DNA of 64,000 bases. Origin: CAYNSX01 sp964400165 (lineage in GTDB: Bacteria > Armatimonadota > Hebobacteria > CAYNSX01). Position 1 is the first letter of the stretch. The number at the start of each line of letters is the position of its first letter. The notes beneath the pieces were generated by a model. The model was not told where the DNA came from. It ran no database searches and was given only the letters and a program-made list of their open reading frames with translations. The position numbers were made by a program, and so were the translations under genes. Shown piece after piece: positions 52,774 to 60,735 of the stretch. The stretch covers positions 7,512-71,511 of the forward strand of contig CAYNSX010000005.1 in NCBI GenBank assembly GCA_964400165.1, written 5' to 3'.

Positions 52774-53952
52774 CTGGCCGCTCACAACGAGGACTTCGAC
52801 CTGGTTCAGGCGGCCCTGCGGGGTGACACGAAAGCGCGGCACGCGCTCTGTCAGCGCTATCTCCCGCTGGTCATCCGGTGCGCCGTCCGCTGGACCCGGT
52901 GGCATCCATCGCTGTGCCGGGAGGGAGTTCCCCGCTGCCCAATCTCATCATTCACCGGGTCCGGACAGAGCGACTGCGACTGTGTCCGCGAAGCAACCGT
53001 GTTCATTCTGGAGTCTTTGCTCGGGTATGCGGACGCCCAGCAGGGGCCGGCGGGCAAATTGCGATTCTACCGCGGTGCGTGCCGTCTCGATGGTTGGATG
53101 CGTCACCTGCTGTGCGGTTCCCGTCGCATGCCATCATCGCGCCCCGGCGAGTATGGATACTTCCAACTCTATGCCGATTATCTGCGTCGCTACCGGGGGC
53201 GTCTCTCCGAACTCCCCGCGGCCATTCGCCGGCTGTCATCAACGGAACAGCAGGTCTTCAAATGCCTGATCCGCGGCGCAATCGACCGGGAGGCCATCGC
53301 CGCCTCCCTTCACTTGGAGCCCGAACACATCGAGCCGCTGATCGCCGGTGTCCGTGCCGCATTGTTGCAGGAGGGCTGGGAGCAGTACTGGTACTGGCTC
53401 GGGTCGAAAGAACAGGAGACCCGAAACGCCTTTCCGCTCTCCACGGAGTTCGGCGCCCGTCGCCTCGTCGATGCCGAGGAAGTACCCGACGCGTTCGACA
53501 CTGATGGGGCCTGGACGATATCAGCCAAATTGGACGGCGCGCGCGCACTCCTCGCCGCCTGCCTGCATGGCTTGCCGAGTCTGCGCTGCCACATCGTGGT
53601 GCTCTTTTTCCACCAAGGCCTATCGGCGAAAGCGATCCTCCGCGCCCTCGGGCGGGCGAAACTGCCTGGCCCTCGTTCCGTCCGCGCCGTCTTTCATGAA
53701 CTCGAACAGGCCGTGCTTCATGTTCGCCGCAAAGTCGCACAGTTGTCCGGGAATCTGCCGACCGGCGCCGAAGTGCGCGATGTGCTCCGCGCCTGGGACT
53801 TGGAAGTCCTCACTTCTGTACCTGCAAGTTTGGACGGGAAAGCGACGGTCCGTCCGGAGGTGTCCCCATCGGAATCGGCCGCGCCGTTGCCGTCTGGTAA
53901 GAGAGCCCGGACGACTATGAGTGCAAAGACGCGTGAGCGACGCCTGAAGTGA
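52774..53952 (+). CDS. Sigma-factor-like protein with probable CTG start
   Basis: A 392-residue protein if it starts at CTG 52774, which follows the purine-rich GGAGGGGAGG by three bases. No ATG, GTG or TTG lies in frame between the preceding TAA (52717) and a GTG at 52999; that GTG start would remove the N-terminal segment FDLVQAALRGDTKARHALCQ, which looks like sigma region 2 helices. Further on, IRRLSSTEQQVFKCLIRG and IAASLHLEPEHIEPL resemble the region 4 helix-turn-helix. A second, similar helical part (ARALLAACLHGLPSLRCHI) follows at about 255-330. It is longer than ordinary ECF sigma factors (about 180-200). The stop overlaps the GTG of the anti-sigma-like gene, so the two are coupled. 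The call is by pattern, not by strong motif. Confidence 0.65.
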   Translation: MAAHNEDFDLVQAALRGDTKARHALCQRYLPLVIRCAVRWTRWHPSLCREGVPRCPISSFTGSGQSDCDCVREATVFILESLLGYADAQQGPAGKLRFYRGACRLDGWMRHLLCGSRRMPSSRPGEYGYFQLYADYLRRYRGRLSELPAAIRRLSSTEQQVFKCLIRGAIDREAIAASLHLEPEHIEPLIAGVRAALLQEGWEQYWYWLGSKEQETRNAFPLSTEFGARRLVDAEEVPDAFDTDGAWTISAKLDGARALLAACLHGLPSLRCHIVVLFFHQGLSAKAILRALGRAKLPGPRSVRAVFHELEQAVLHVRRKVAQLSGNLPTGAEVRDVLRAWDLEVLTSVPASLDGKATVRPEVSPSESAAPLPSGKRARTTMSAKTRERRLK

Positions 53953-54953
53953 ACCGGTGTCCAAACTTTCACAGTCTCGTTGCCTTGGCGGTGGGCCGCC
54001 TGTCGCCGGGAGATGCCGGGCGGGTGACTCGTCATATGGTGGACTGCCAAGACTGCCGGGAGACTGTGCAATCGCTCTCGCTCATGACCCTGCTCATGGG
54101 CCCGCTGCGAAATGGCGCCTCCGCCGCTCACTCCGACTGCCTCGATGCCGAATCCCTCATCGCGTTAGCGGAAGGCACCCTCCCCGAAGATGAGCGCACG
54201 CGCCTCGCCGCGCACTTGCAAGAGTGCCTCGGCTGTGAAATGCAGTTTGCCGCAGAAGTGGCTGCACGATTGAGTGCTCCAGCAGACCGCGCAAGATTGC
54301 CCCGTCACTGGCCGGACGATGCCCGTCTGCGCCACTTCGTCGGTCAGCCGGCGTGGGGTGTCCCGCAGCGCGTGGTCCGGTGGCTGAAACCGAAACTGCT
54401 GCCTGCTCTATCTGGGGCGTGTGCGCTCGCTGTCCTCCTCACCATTGTTGGCCTGACGCCCCAGGGCCGCCGCCTCGCCCAGCGCCTGGTCCACACCGAC
54501 CGCGGCATCGCCGGTCAGGCGACTCCGACGGCGGATCTGCAGCAGCCGCCCGGCGATGCCGGCGGCCTCGTCAGCGCGAAGGACGCGCTGGTCCGGTATT
54601 CCATCGATCGCGCCTTCGCTCCCGGCACAGCCAATCCAGTCGTTTGGGGCGAAGCCGCGAAATACCTCGACGCGCTGTCGGTCAATCCGCTCACTCTGCG
54701 GGGTGGCGCAACCACCGAAACCCGAACTGAAGGTCAGATCCGCGCCGTGACCGCGCTGGCGCAATCCCTGATTGCGCTCTCCGCCGGCGAATACGACGAG
54801 GCTGTCCGTCTCGCGGCCGGTGCCAGTCAGTACGATCCGCAGAATCCCGCCGCCTGGCTGATTCTGGCTGACATCCACGAACAAGCCGGCCAACCGGAGC
54901 CCGCACGCCAAGCCCGTCGCCGGGCTGCTGAACTGATCTCGCACGCCCAGTAA
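53949..54953 (+). CDS. Anti-sigma-factor-like protein: two zf-HC2 fingers, one TM, TPR-like tail
   Basis: A 334-residue protein. Two tandem zf-HC2-type zinc fingers occupy the N-terminus: Cys4, His29, Cys33, Cys36 (RHMVDCQDC) and Cys64, His89, Cys93, Cys96 (HLQECLGC). Having two is unusual; one is the rule. One membrane segment lies at about 151-170 (PALSGACALAVLLTIVGL). The remaining 160 residues should be outside the cytoplasm and end in TPR-like helices (AAWLILADIHEQAGQPEPA). The GTG start overlaps the sigma-like stop. The expected role is to hold the sigma factor at the membrane until cleaved. Confidence 0.8.
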   Translation: MNRCPNFHSLVALAVGRLSPGDAGRVTRHMVDCQDCRETVQSLSLMTLLMGPLRNGASAAHSDCLDAESLIALAEGTLPEDERTRLAAHLQECLGCEMQFAAEVAARLSAPADRARLPRHWPDDARLRHFVGQPAWGVPQRVVRWLKPKLLPALSGACALAVLLTIVGLTPQGRRLAQRLVHTDRGIAGQATPTADLQQPPGDAGGLVSAKDALVRYSIDRAFAPGTANPVVWGEAAKYLDALSVNPLTLRGGATTETRTEGQIRAVTALAQSLIALSAGEYDEAVRLAAGASQYDPQNPAAWLILADIHEQAGQPEPARQARRRAAELISHAQ

Positions 54954-55006
54954 CCCCTCGGAATTACTCGCCCTGTTGCCGTCTGGTAATTACCCCCGAG
55001 TCAAGA

Positions 55007-55069
55007 GGCGCGCCGTCGCCCTCCGGCGGACTTGGGTGGTCGTGCACCCCCTGCCGGAGGGCGCGCCTC
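55007..55069. repeat. GC-rich inverted repeat
   Basis: Arms AGGCGCGCC..CCCTCCGGC and GCCGGAGGG CGCGCCT flank a 25-base loop, 54 bases after the anti-sigma stop. It could be a terminator or one of the genome's palindromes; there is no T-run. Confidence 0.6.
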
Positions 55070-55141
55070 CCGGCGGCGAGGCATGAAATTGGATCGGGCC
55101 GGTTGGGCACACATGCCGTTATCTCGCTCGGGCAAATCGAG

Positions 55142-56290
55142 ATGAACATCGCGGTCAGTGCGCAGGTGCTGGCGGAATCCGCCGTGCGTCAGCGCGTGTC
55201 GGGCCGCATCCTGCTGGCGCTGCTGCGGGAACTCCTGCCGCGCTGGTCTCGCGACCGGCTCACCATCTTTTCAAACTACTCGGGCCTCGACTCCTGCCTC
55301 CCCGACAACGCCCGCCGGGTCGCGTGCCACTGGCCCGTCGCACACCGTGCCGCACGGGCACTCTGGGAGTCCCTTGCCCTGCCGTCCTTGGTGGCGAATG
55401 CCAACACCGATGTGCTGCTCGCGCTCTCTCCGTTCCCAGTGTCGGCGCCGTGTCCCCGCGTCGTCCTCTGCCTCGACCTGAACCCGCTGGTCACCGCGCA
55501 GGGCACACTGCGTTCGTCGCCGGTCGCGCGTGTTCGTCACTGGCTGACCAAGAAGGGCTTGCGCTCCGCCGATTGCATCGTCACAGCGTCCACGCGCAGC
55601 GCCCAGCGCCTGACTCGGACGCTCCACATTAGTGTCGACCGGGTCCAAGTCGTGCCAATGGGCGGCCCCACACACGGTATTGCCGCGGCCACCGAGCGGC
55701 GCGTGCCCGATCACCTGACTCCCCAGTCGTATCTGCTGTGGTGGGGCTCACAGGGCGCTGGGACAGAACTGCCGCTGGTTCTAAGTGCTTTCGGGCAAGT
55801 CGCCGCTCACATCCCCCACCAGCTGGTGCTCATCGGTCCTGGAGGCCGCGACCATCGCGAGACGCGTGCCGCCATCGCTGCCGCCGGTCTCCAATCTCGC
55901 GTGCTGTGCCTGGGGGCGCTGGCGGAAGAATGGCACCCAGCCATTCTGCGCCGCTCGACGGCGTTCATCGTCCCGACCGCCGAGGATGAGTTTGGCCGCC
56001 CTGTCTTGGAAGCATTCGCCTGTGGCACGACGGTCATCGCCGGCCGCCTCGGACCACTACCCGATCTCTGCGGGGACGCCGCACTCTTCTTCGACCCGCC
56101 GGATGCCAATCAACTGGCCGGCCATTTGCTCGATGTTGTGCGGGACCCCGAATTGCGAGCGCGCCTCGTCTGCCGCGGGGAACTGCGTGCCGCGCGGTTT
56201 TCTTGGGAGGCCGCCGCGACCTCTGTGCAACAAATCTTGCTGCACACGGCGTTGCGCGACCACATCCCCGCCGTCGCCCCCACCCGCTGA
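55142..56290 (+). CDS. Glycosyltransferase family 4
   Basis: A 382-residue GT-B glycosyltransferase. The N-terminus is MNIAVSAQVLAESAVRQRVS, a typical acceptor-domain opening, which decides for ATG 55142 over an upstream TTG at 55103. The second domain carries YLLWWGSQGAGTELPLVLSA and the catalytic EX7E stretch AEDEFGRPVLEAFACGTTVI. Its place after the sigma module inside the accessory island, away from the polysaccharide locus, suggests either island cargo or a gene left over from an earlier locus. The acceptor is unknown. Confidence 0.85.
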   Translation: MNIAVSAQVLAESAVRQRVSGRILLALLRELLPRWSRDRLTIFSNYSGLDSCLPDNARRVACHWPVAHRAARALWESLALPSLVANANTDVLLALSPFPVSAPCPRVVLCLDLNPLVTAQGTLRSSPVARVRHWLTKKGLRSADCIVTASTRSAQRLTRTLHISVDRVQVVPMGGPTHGIAAATERRVPDHLTPQSYLLWWGSQGAGTELPLVLSAFGQVAAHIPHQLVLIGPGGRDHRETRAAIAAAGLQSRVLCLGALAEEWHPAILRRSTAFIVPTAEDEFGRPVLEAFACGTTVIAGRLGPLPDLCGDAALFFDPPDANQLAGHLLDVVRDPELRARLVCRGELRAARFSWEAAATSVQQILLHTALRDHIPAVAPTR

Positions 56291-56379
56291 CCGCGCCCGG
56301 TTCCCTCCTCCCTTTCGGGGGGAGAGCCTCCCCAATGGACCGGCTGGGCTGATGTCTTGCTCATCCGTTGCCCTGCTTA

Positions 56380-57327
56380 CTAGCGCTTTTGATTTGCAGC
56401 GGATTGCTGGCAGAGAGAACGACATCTGCTGTCAACAGGATGCGGGCAATAGCGCTGCGCGCCGTGCGTCGGGACGAATTCCTGTCCGCAGCCCTCCCAC
56501 AAACACTTGACTAGAGCTTCTCCTCCACATGCAAAGCGAAACAATTGAACGACCATTGCATCAACCAGATTCAGCGCTTCCCCAATACGCAGCAAGTGCC
56601 CTCGCTTCTCGCCTCCGAATTCGGCGGGCCAGTATTGGTCGATTCCGTGCCCTAGCTTGTCCCAGGTCCACTCCTCAACCAAGAAATGAGAGGCATCGTA
56701 GAGGTCTGGAACCAGGCCCCCGCATCTGCCTACCCACATTGCGAGGTGCCACGCGCCATTTGCGCCGTCCCAGCAGTGCAAGTTGTTGTCTCTGCGGGGT
56801 AGTTCCCTTGCCACAACTCGCACATCGGGCCAGTTGCTGTCTCCCCGCTTCTCATCGTTGGCGACAACAAGCTCACCAATCTCACCTAGCAGGCAATCGC
56901 GTTCTCCGACGACCTCAGGGACCGACTTGACCGCTTCGGCTTCAAGTGCCAGCAGTGACTCGGGCACGAACCTACTTTCCCCCAGTGCCTCCCGCATCTG
57001 ACGAGTCTCCTGCATGGCACGGATTAGCCGTCGCATCCAGCGAATCCGTTGCGCTTCCTCCTGCACCGCTATGAAATCCTCAATCTCGCCTTCTCCGTTT
57101 TGCATTGGCCATCGATGACCGAGGAAGTGTTTGATCGGACCCCACTCTTGTAGGAACCGCTGCCAATCGCGATGGGGCCTTCCAAGAAGTGAAGCAAACC
57201 GAGACCATAGGTCGGGGTCGACATCTCTCCATTCGTCCTCAGAGTGAATCCACCCCGTGTAGTGGACCAAATCCGCTTTGATGCGCGCCCGGCGCGTTCG
57301 CGTTCGGTCAAGCACGCGGACTAACAA
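56380..57327 (-). CDS. Protein of unknown function with C-terminal zinc-finger pattern
   Basis: A 315-residue protein. The TTG start at 57327 has AGGGGA six bases upstream. No membrane segment is visible. The C-terminus CLWEGCGQEFVPTHGAQRY with CPHPVDSRC resembles CGNR-type zinc-ribbon domains found in DNA-associated proteins. The middle part is acidic and helical. Its base composition is visibly lower in GC than neighbouring genes, consistent with recent transfer. It is divergent from the excisionase-like pseudogene and lies next to the integrase. Function unknown. Confidence 0.65.
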   Translation of the reverse strand: MLVRVLDRTRTRRARIKADLVHYTGWIHSEDEWRDVDPDLWSRFASLLGRPHRDWQRFLQEWGPIKHFLGHRWPMQNGEGEIEDFIAVQEEAQRIRWMRRLIRAMQETRQMREALGESRFVPESLLALEAEAVKSVPEVVGERDCLLGEIGELVVANDEKRGDSNWPDVRVVARELPRRDNNLHCWDGANGAWHLAMWVGRCGGLVPDLYDASHFLVEEWTWDKLGHGIDQYWPAEFGGEKRGHLLRIGEALNLVDAMVVQLFRFACGGEALVKCLWEGCGQEFVPTHGAQRYCPHPVDSRCRSLCQQSAANQKR

Positions 57328-57430
57328 TTAGTTCCCCTGCCGTACATCACAAACTGCATCATGAATCTGCTTCCTCCAGGCCTCGCCTGCGCTGATTATC
57401 ACGGCAGAATAGTGGAATTGGAGGAGAAGC

Positions 57431-57630
57431 ATGCAGAACCGCTGGTTGGCACCCACTGAGGCTGCAAGCGTGTCCGGCCTTTCCGCGAGCACATTGAGGG
57501 CACTTGAACGCCGGGGTGTCCTGCAGCCCTTCCGCACCCCGGCGGGCACCGCCGCTATCGCCGCGCCGACTTGCTCGCCTTGATCCAGAAGCCGCAACGG
57601 AAGGCCCCTTACCGTGCCACCGTCCGCTAG
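57431..57630 (+). pseudogene. Excisionase/MerR-type helix-turn-helix gene with one-base frameshift
   Basis: From ATG 57431, with GGAGGAGAAG directly upstream, the frame encodes WLAPTEAASVSGLSASTLRA (helix-turn-helix), LERRGVLQPFRTP, and then runs to an early stop. Adding one base in the CCCC run near 57540 restores the family continuation: GGHRRYRRADLLALIQKP, ending in the TAG at 57628. That recovered sequence is the hallmark of MerR-like excisionases (GGHRRY). The intended protein would have about 66 residues. It lies 52 bases before the second integrase, the classic xis-int arrangement. It could be a sequencing error in a homopolymer. Confidence 0.8.
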
Positions 57631-57682
57631 CCCATCCACAAACGGAAAACGGCCCGCCCCCCTTGTCCGGAGTAACGGGCCG

Positions 57683-58714
57683 ATGGGCGCCTCGCAGCAC
57701 CCACCGACACAGTACCACCCCCGCACCCCACTTCCTGCCGGGAACGGAGCCTCCCCTCGCATCGCGCCCGGCCGTCTCGTCTCCCCGGTCCCGTTCGAAC
57801 AAGCGATCGACGACTTCTTGCGCGCCCGTTCCGCCACCCGAGTCAGCCAGAACACAATGTCCTTCTACCGCGAGCGCTTCGCCTCTCTGCGGCGCGCGCT
57901 CGTCACGCTCCACATCCCGTCCGACATTGCCGCCTGGACGCCCAGCACATTGCGCGCCGTCTTTGAGCACTTCGCCACCGCTGCGCGCACGCCCGCGGGA
58001 CAGCCGCTTTCGCCCTACACCATTCATTGCACCTGGCGCGCCACCAAGTCGCTGCTGCGCTTCTGCGTGCAGGAGGGGTCGCTCGCCGCATCTCCCCTGG
58101 TGGGCGTTAGCGCCCCGCAACTCCCGCATGCACTCCCCCGCATCTTGACCGTCGACGAGGCGCGCGCCTTGCTCCAAGCGCCCGTCCGCTCGCGCTGGAC
58201 TGGATTGCGCGACTTCGCTCTGATCGCCGTCGCGTTCGACAGCGGAATGCGCGCCTCCGAACTCCTCGGCCATCGCCTCGCAGACATTGATTGGGAGAAC
58301 TCGTCAGTGAAGGTGGGGGGGAAGGGGAGCCGCGAGCGCCTCATCCCGCTCGGCAGGAAGGCCCGCCGCATCTTCACCCGCTGGCTCAAGCGGCGCGGCG
58401 AGCTCCGCGGCTGCGCGTACGCGTTTCCGACGCGCCAAGGCGGTCCCGTCAGCCGCCGTCACTTCTTGCAAGCCCTCCGCCGTTACGCTGTCAAAGCCGG
58501 ACTTGCCGGTCGCCCCTGCCATCCCCATGCGCTTCGGCACACCGCCTGCACGATGATGCTCCAAGCCGGCGCCAGCCTCGAAACTGTCCGCCGCATCCTC
58601 GGCCATTCGACTTACGCCATGGTCGAGCGCTATTCGCATCTCGCCATCGGCGACCTGCAGTCCGCCCACGCCCTGGCCTCGCCGCTCGACCGCCTCACCG
58701 AGGACGTCCGCTGA
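57683..58714 (+). CDS. Tyrosine recombinase / integrase (intact)
   Basis: A 343-residue site-specific recombinase. The arm-binding domain is at about residues 45-150 (FEQAIDDFLRARSATRVSQN). The catalytic residues are all present: Arg in DSGMRASELLGH, Lys-containing beta-hairpin GGKGSRERLIPL, HPHALRHTACTM, His in ILGHSTYAMV and the nucleophile Tyr in ERYSHLAIG. I chose ATG 57683; GGAG lies 11 bases upstream, and a GTG at 57614 is a weaker alternative. This is the likely mobility gene of the island, next to the broken excisionase. Confidence 0.92.
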   Translation: MGASQHPPTQYHPRTPLPAGNGASPRIAPGRLVSPVPFEQAIDDFLRARSATRVSQNTMSFYRERFASLRRALVTLHIPSDIAAWTPSTLRAVFEHFATAARTPAGQPLSPYTIHCTWRATKSLLRFCVQEGSLAASPLVGVSAPQLPHALPRILTVDEARALLQAPVRSRWTGLRDFALIAVAFDSGMRASELLGHRLADIDWENSSVKVGGKGSRERLIPLGRKARRIFTRWLKRRGELRGCAYAFPTRQGGPVSRRHFLQALRRYAVKAGLAGRPCHPHALRHTACTMMLQAGASLETVRRILGHSTYAMVERYSHLAIGDLQSAHALASPLDRLTEDVR

Positions 58715-58776
58715 CGCGCCGAACGCCGCTCTGGGACTACCTCTACGGTGATGTTGCGTACAGCGGGTGGCGGATC

Positions 58777-59283
58777 ATGCTTCCCGATTGCCTGTTGCGC
58801 GCCGCTGCGCTCGACCTGACCAGTGATGAATTTCGCGTGCTCATTTCGCTGCTGTCGGATTGTCGCAAACCGAGCGAAGAAGTCATCCACGGGCCTGACC
58901 GCTTGCGCGAAGACACTGGACTCGACGACGAGACAATCACCGCGTGCATTGACGCCCTGGTGAGCAAGCGTTGGATGAACTGCCGCAGGGAGGACGAGAA
59001 GACTCTCTACTCGTTCGACCCCCTTGCGGTCACTGTGGCACGAATCCTCCAATTGGTTCAAACAGAACCCGGCCAACTGAATCAAGCCGGAATGATTCGA
59101 CCACGAGGGAATCACGCCGGCGATGACGCCGACACCCCCTCTCAGAGAAAACCGGCCTCATCCCCGCCAGCATCAAGCCGACTGATGAATCCGGATTCAT
59201 CCGCGCACGCGCGTGAACAGAAGGTATCTGCGTGCCAGTCCCCCCGGCCCGACCCATTCTCCAGTTCGGGTCGCCGCCCATGA
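58777..59283 (+). CDS. Winged-helix protein, unknown role
   Basis: A 168-residue protein that looks like a phage-replication or DNA-binding type winged helix: LTSDEFRVLISLLSDCRK and LREDTGLDDETITACIDAL are helix-turn-helix-like. The C-terminal 70 residues are low in complexity, rich in Pro and Ser. ATG 58777 is used, without a strong ribosome site. Upstream in-frame codons read on in a plausible protein sequence (WDYLYGDVAYSG) back to the integrase stop, so an earlier start may exist. The stop overlaps the next gene's ATG (ATGA). Confidence 0.65.
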   Translation: MLPDCLLRAAALDLTSDEFRVLISLLSDCRKPSEEVIHGPDRLREDTGLDDETITACIDALVSKRWMNCRREDEKTLYSFDPLAVTVARILQLVQTEPGQLNQAGMIRPRGNHAGDDADTPSQRKPASSPPASSRLMNPDSSAHAREQKVSACQSPRPDPFSSSGRRP

Positions 59284-59732
59284 ATCGCGACCAACTCCGC
59301 TTCCCCGTCGCCGGCCCTCCCGCCACGGTCGTGTTACAGGAGCGCCCCACCGGCGAAATCGAGCGAATCCCCGGCCAGTCGCCTGGAAGGCCATCCCCAG
59401 GCCCGGCGTCGTGTTACAGCGGGCTGCGCAGTTCCCGCCCCCGCCGGAGCCCGCCGCTCCCCACCGAAAGCCTGAGCGTCTACCGCATCCGACTACTTGT
59501 CACGCAAGCGGTTCTTGCCTCGGCGTTGGGCATCCGGCGCGGGTACATCAGCGTGCTCGAAAACAACGAATCAATCCTCACCGAGCAATTCAAGCGCCGT
59601 TACCGACAGGCCTGCTCCCGCTTGGCGCGGGATGGGCACATCTCTGCCCGTCTGGAGAAGATGCAGAGCGCGCCAACGGCATCCAACCGCGACCTTGAAC
59701 AGGCAGGCCCGCCGGCGCCACCCCAACCATGA
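59280..59732 (+). CDS. Helix-turn-helix protein of unknown role
   Basis: A 150-residue protein whose ATG overlaps the previous stop. The first 70 residues are proline-rich and low in complexity. The C-terminal half contains an XRE-like helix-turn-helix (LLVTQAVLASALGIRRGYIS, then VLENNESILTEQFKRRYRQ). A similar helix-turn-helix, with the same spacing and the same RRRFK/KRRYR ending, is in the small gene at 60251, so the two are probably paralogues or a duplicated domain. Confidence 0.65.
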   Translation: MNRDQLRFPVAGPPATVVLQERPTGEIERIPGQSPGRPSPGPASCYSGLRSSRPRRSPPLPTESLSVYRIRLLVTQAVLASALGIRRGYISVLENNESILTEQFKRRYRQACSRLARDGHISARLEKMQSAPTASNRDLEQAGPPAPPQP

Positions 59733-59765
59733 CCACGATCACAAATCCAGTCCTTGGAGGATCCA

Positions 59766-60254
59766 ATGTCGTACTACATCATCACCTTCCCGTCGCCCGT
59801 CGCGCGCATTAGTCAAAACGATGCGCTGCCCCGGTTCCGCGAACTCGTGGACCTTCGGGATTTGCTTTGCGAGGCCGTCTTCAGGGGGCTGCCTGACGAT
59901 GAAGACACCTTGCCGCCCGATGTGTGGGAAACGTGCTACACCCGTGCCACGAAGTACATGGCCGCCCTCGACGCGCGCATTCAGGAGTTTCAGCAGCGCT
60001 GGCCCCAACTCCAGGGCGCCACCAGGACGCAGGCCGTCAGCCCCCCGAGGCCTCATAGGTCGTGCCCGAATGAATCTGGAACGCGGCCCGCCCATTTCCT
60101 CTTGTTCGCGCGCCCGCGCACGCGAGCAGAGGTTCTGGCTCATCCCCCGTCGCCGCCCGCCGAATCCGCTCGCTGCGGGGCCCTCCCGTTACATCGTTTT
60201 CGCAGTCTCCTGGCCTCTGTGGCCACACTCACCCGAAACGGAGCGTTACGATGA
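59766..60254 (+). CDS. Hypothetical small protein
   Basis: A 162-residue protein that I do not recognise. TTGGAGG lies five bases before ATG 59766, so translation here is well supported. Residues 1-85 are folded-looking and acidic (MSYYIITFPSPVARIS, then LPPDVWETCYTRATKY, likely helical). The C-terminal 80 residues are low in complexity and may not be real protein structure. The stop overlaps the ATG of the helix-turn-helix gene. It belongs to the coupled string that follows the integrase. Confidence 0.6.
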   Translation: MSYYIITFPSPVARISQNDALPRFRELVDLRDLLCEAVFRGLPDDEDTLPPDVWETCYTRATKYMAALDARIQEFQQRWPQLQGATRTQAVSPPRPHRSCPNESGTRPAHFLLFARPRTRAEVLAHPPSPPAESARCGALPLHRFRSLLASVATLTRNGALR

Positions 60255-60523
60255 GAACGCGCGCCTGTAACAGTGATGTACCGCGTCCCCGCCGCCGCCC
60301 CAACGGCGGTCTGGCTGAATACCGCCTCTCCCTCGGCATTACACAGGAAGAGGTCGCCGAAGCGTTGAGCATCCCCCGCCCGGCGCTGTCCTTCGCCGAG
60401 TCCGGCACTGTGCCCGCCTCTCCGGCCTTCCGCCGTCGCTTCAAGTCCGCCTGCGACCGTCTCGCTTCCAAATCCACGGACCCGCAGTGCCCGCCTCCCG
60501 CGGGCGCGCCACTGCAGAAGTGA
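60251..60523 (+). CDS. XRE-family helix-turn-helix regulator
   Basis: A 90-residue DNA-binding protein. The Xre/Cro helix-turn-helix is clear: LAEYRLSLGITQEEVAEALS, with PRPALSFAESG as the recognition helix region. The N-terminus is basic. The ATG overlaps the previous stop. It could regulate the island's own genes, such as the integrase or the small cargo genes. Confidence 0.75.
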   Translation: MRTRACNSDVPRPRRRPNGGLAEYRLSLGITQEEVAEALSIPRPALSFAESGTVPASPAFRRRFKSACDRLASKSTDPQCPPPAGAPLQK

Positions 60524-60735
60524 ACTAACTACATGCAGTAGGAAAGGAGATAGAAAGAACTGGACAGGCCCTTCTCGCGCCTATTCCCGCTGCCGTGCAG
60601 CGTTTGACAACTTGGCACACAGAACTCACGAGTCTCTTGGCGCCTGCATTTGCTCGCCCTCTTGACGCTGGTGGTAGAACATCCGGCAGGCAGTCAGACT
60701 CGTTTGCCGCGATGGGCGGCAGAGAGGTGTGTGCA

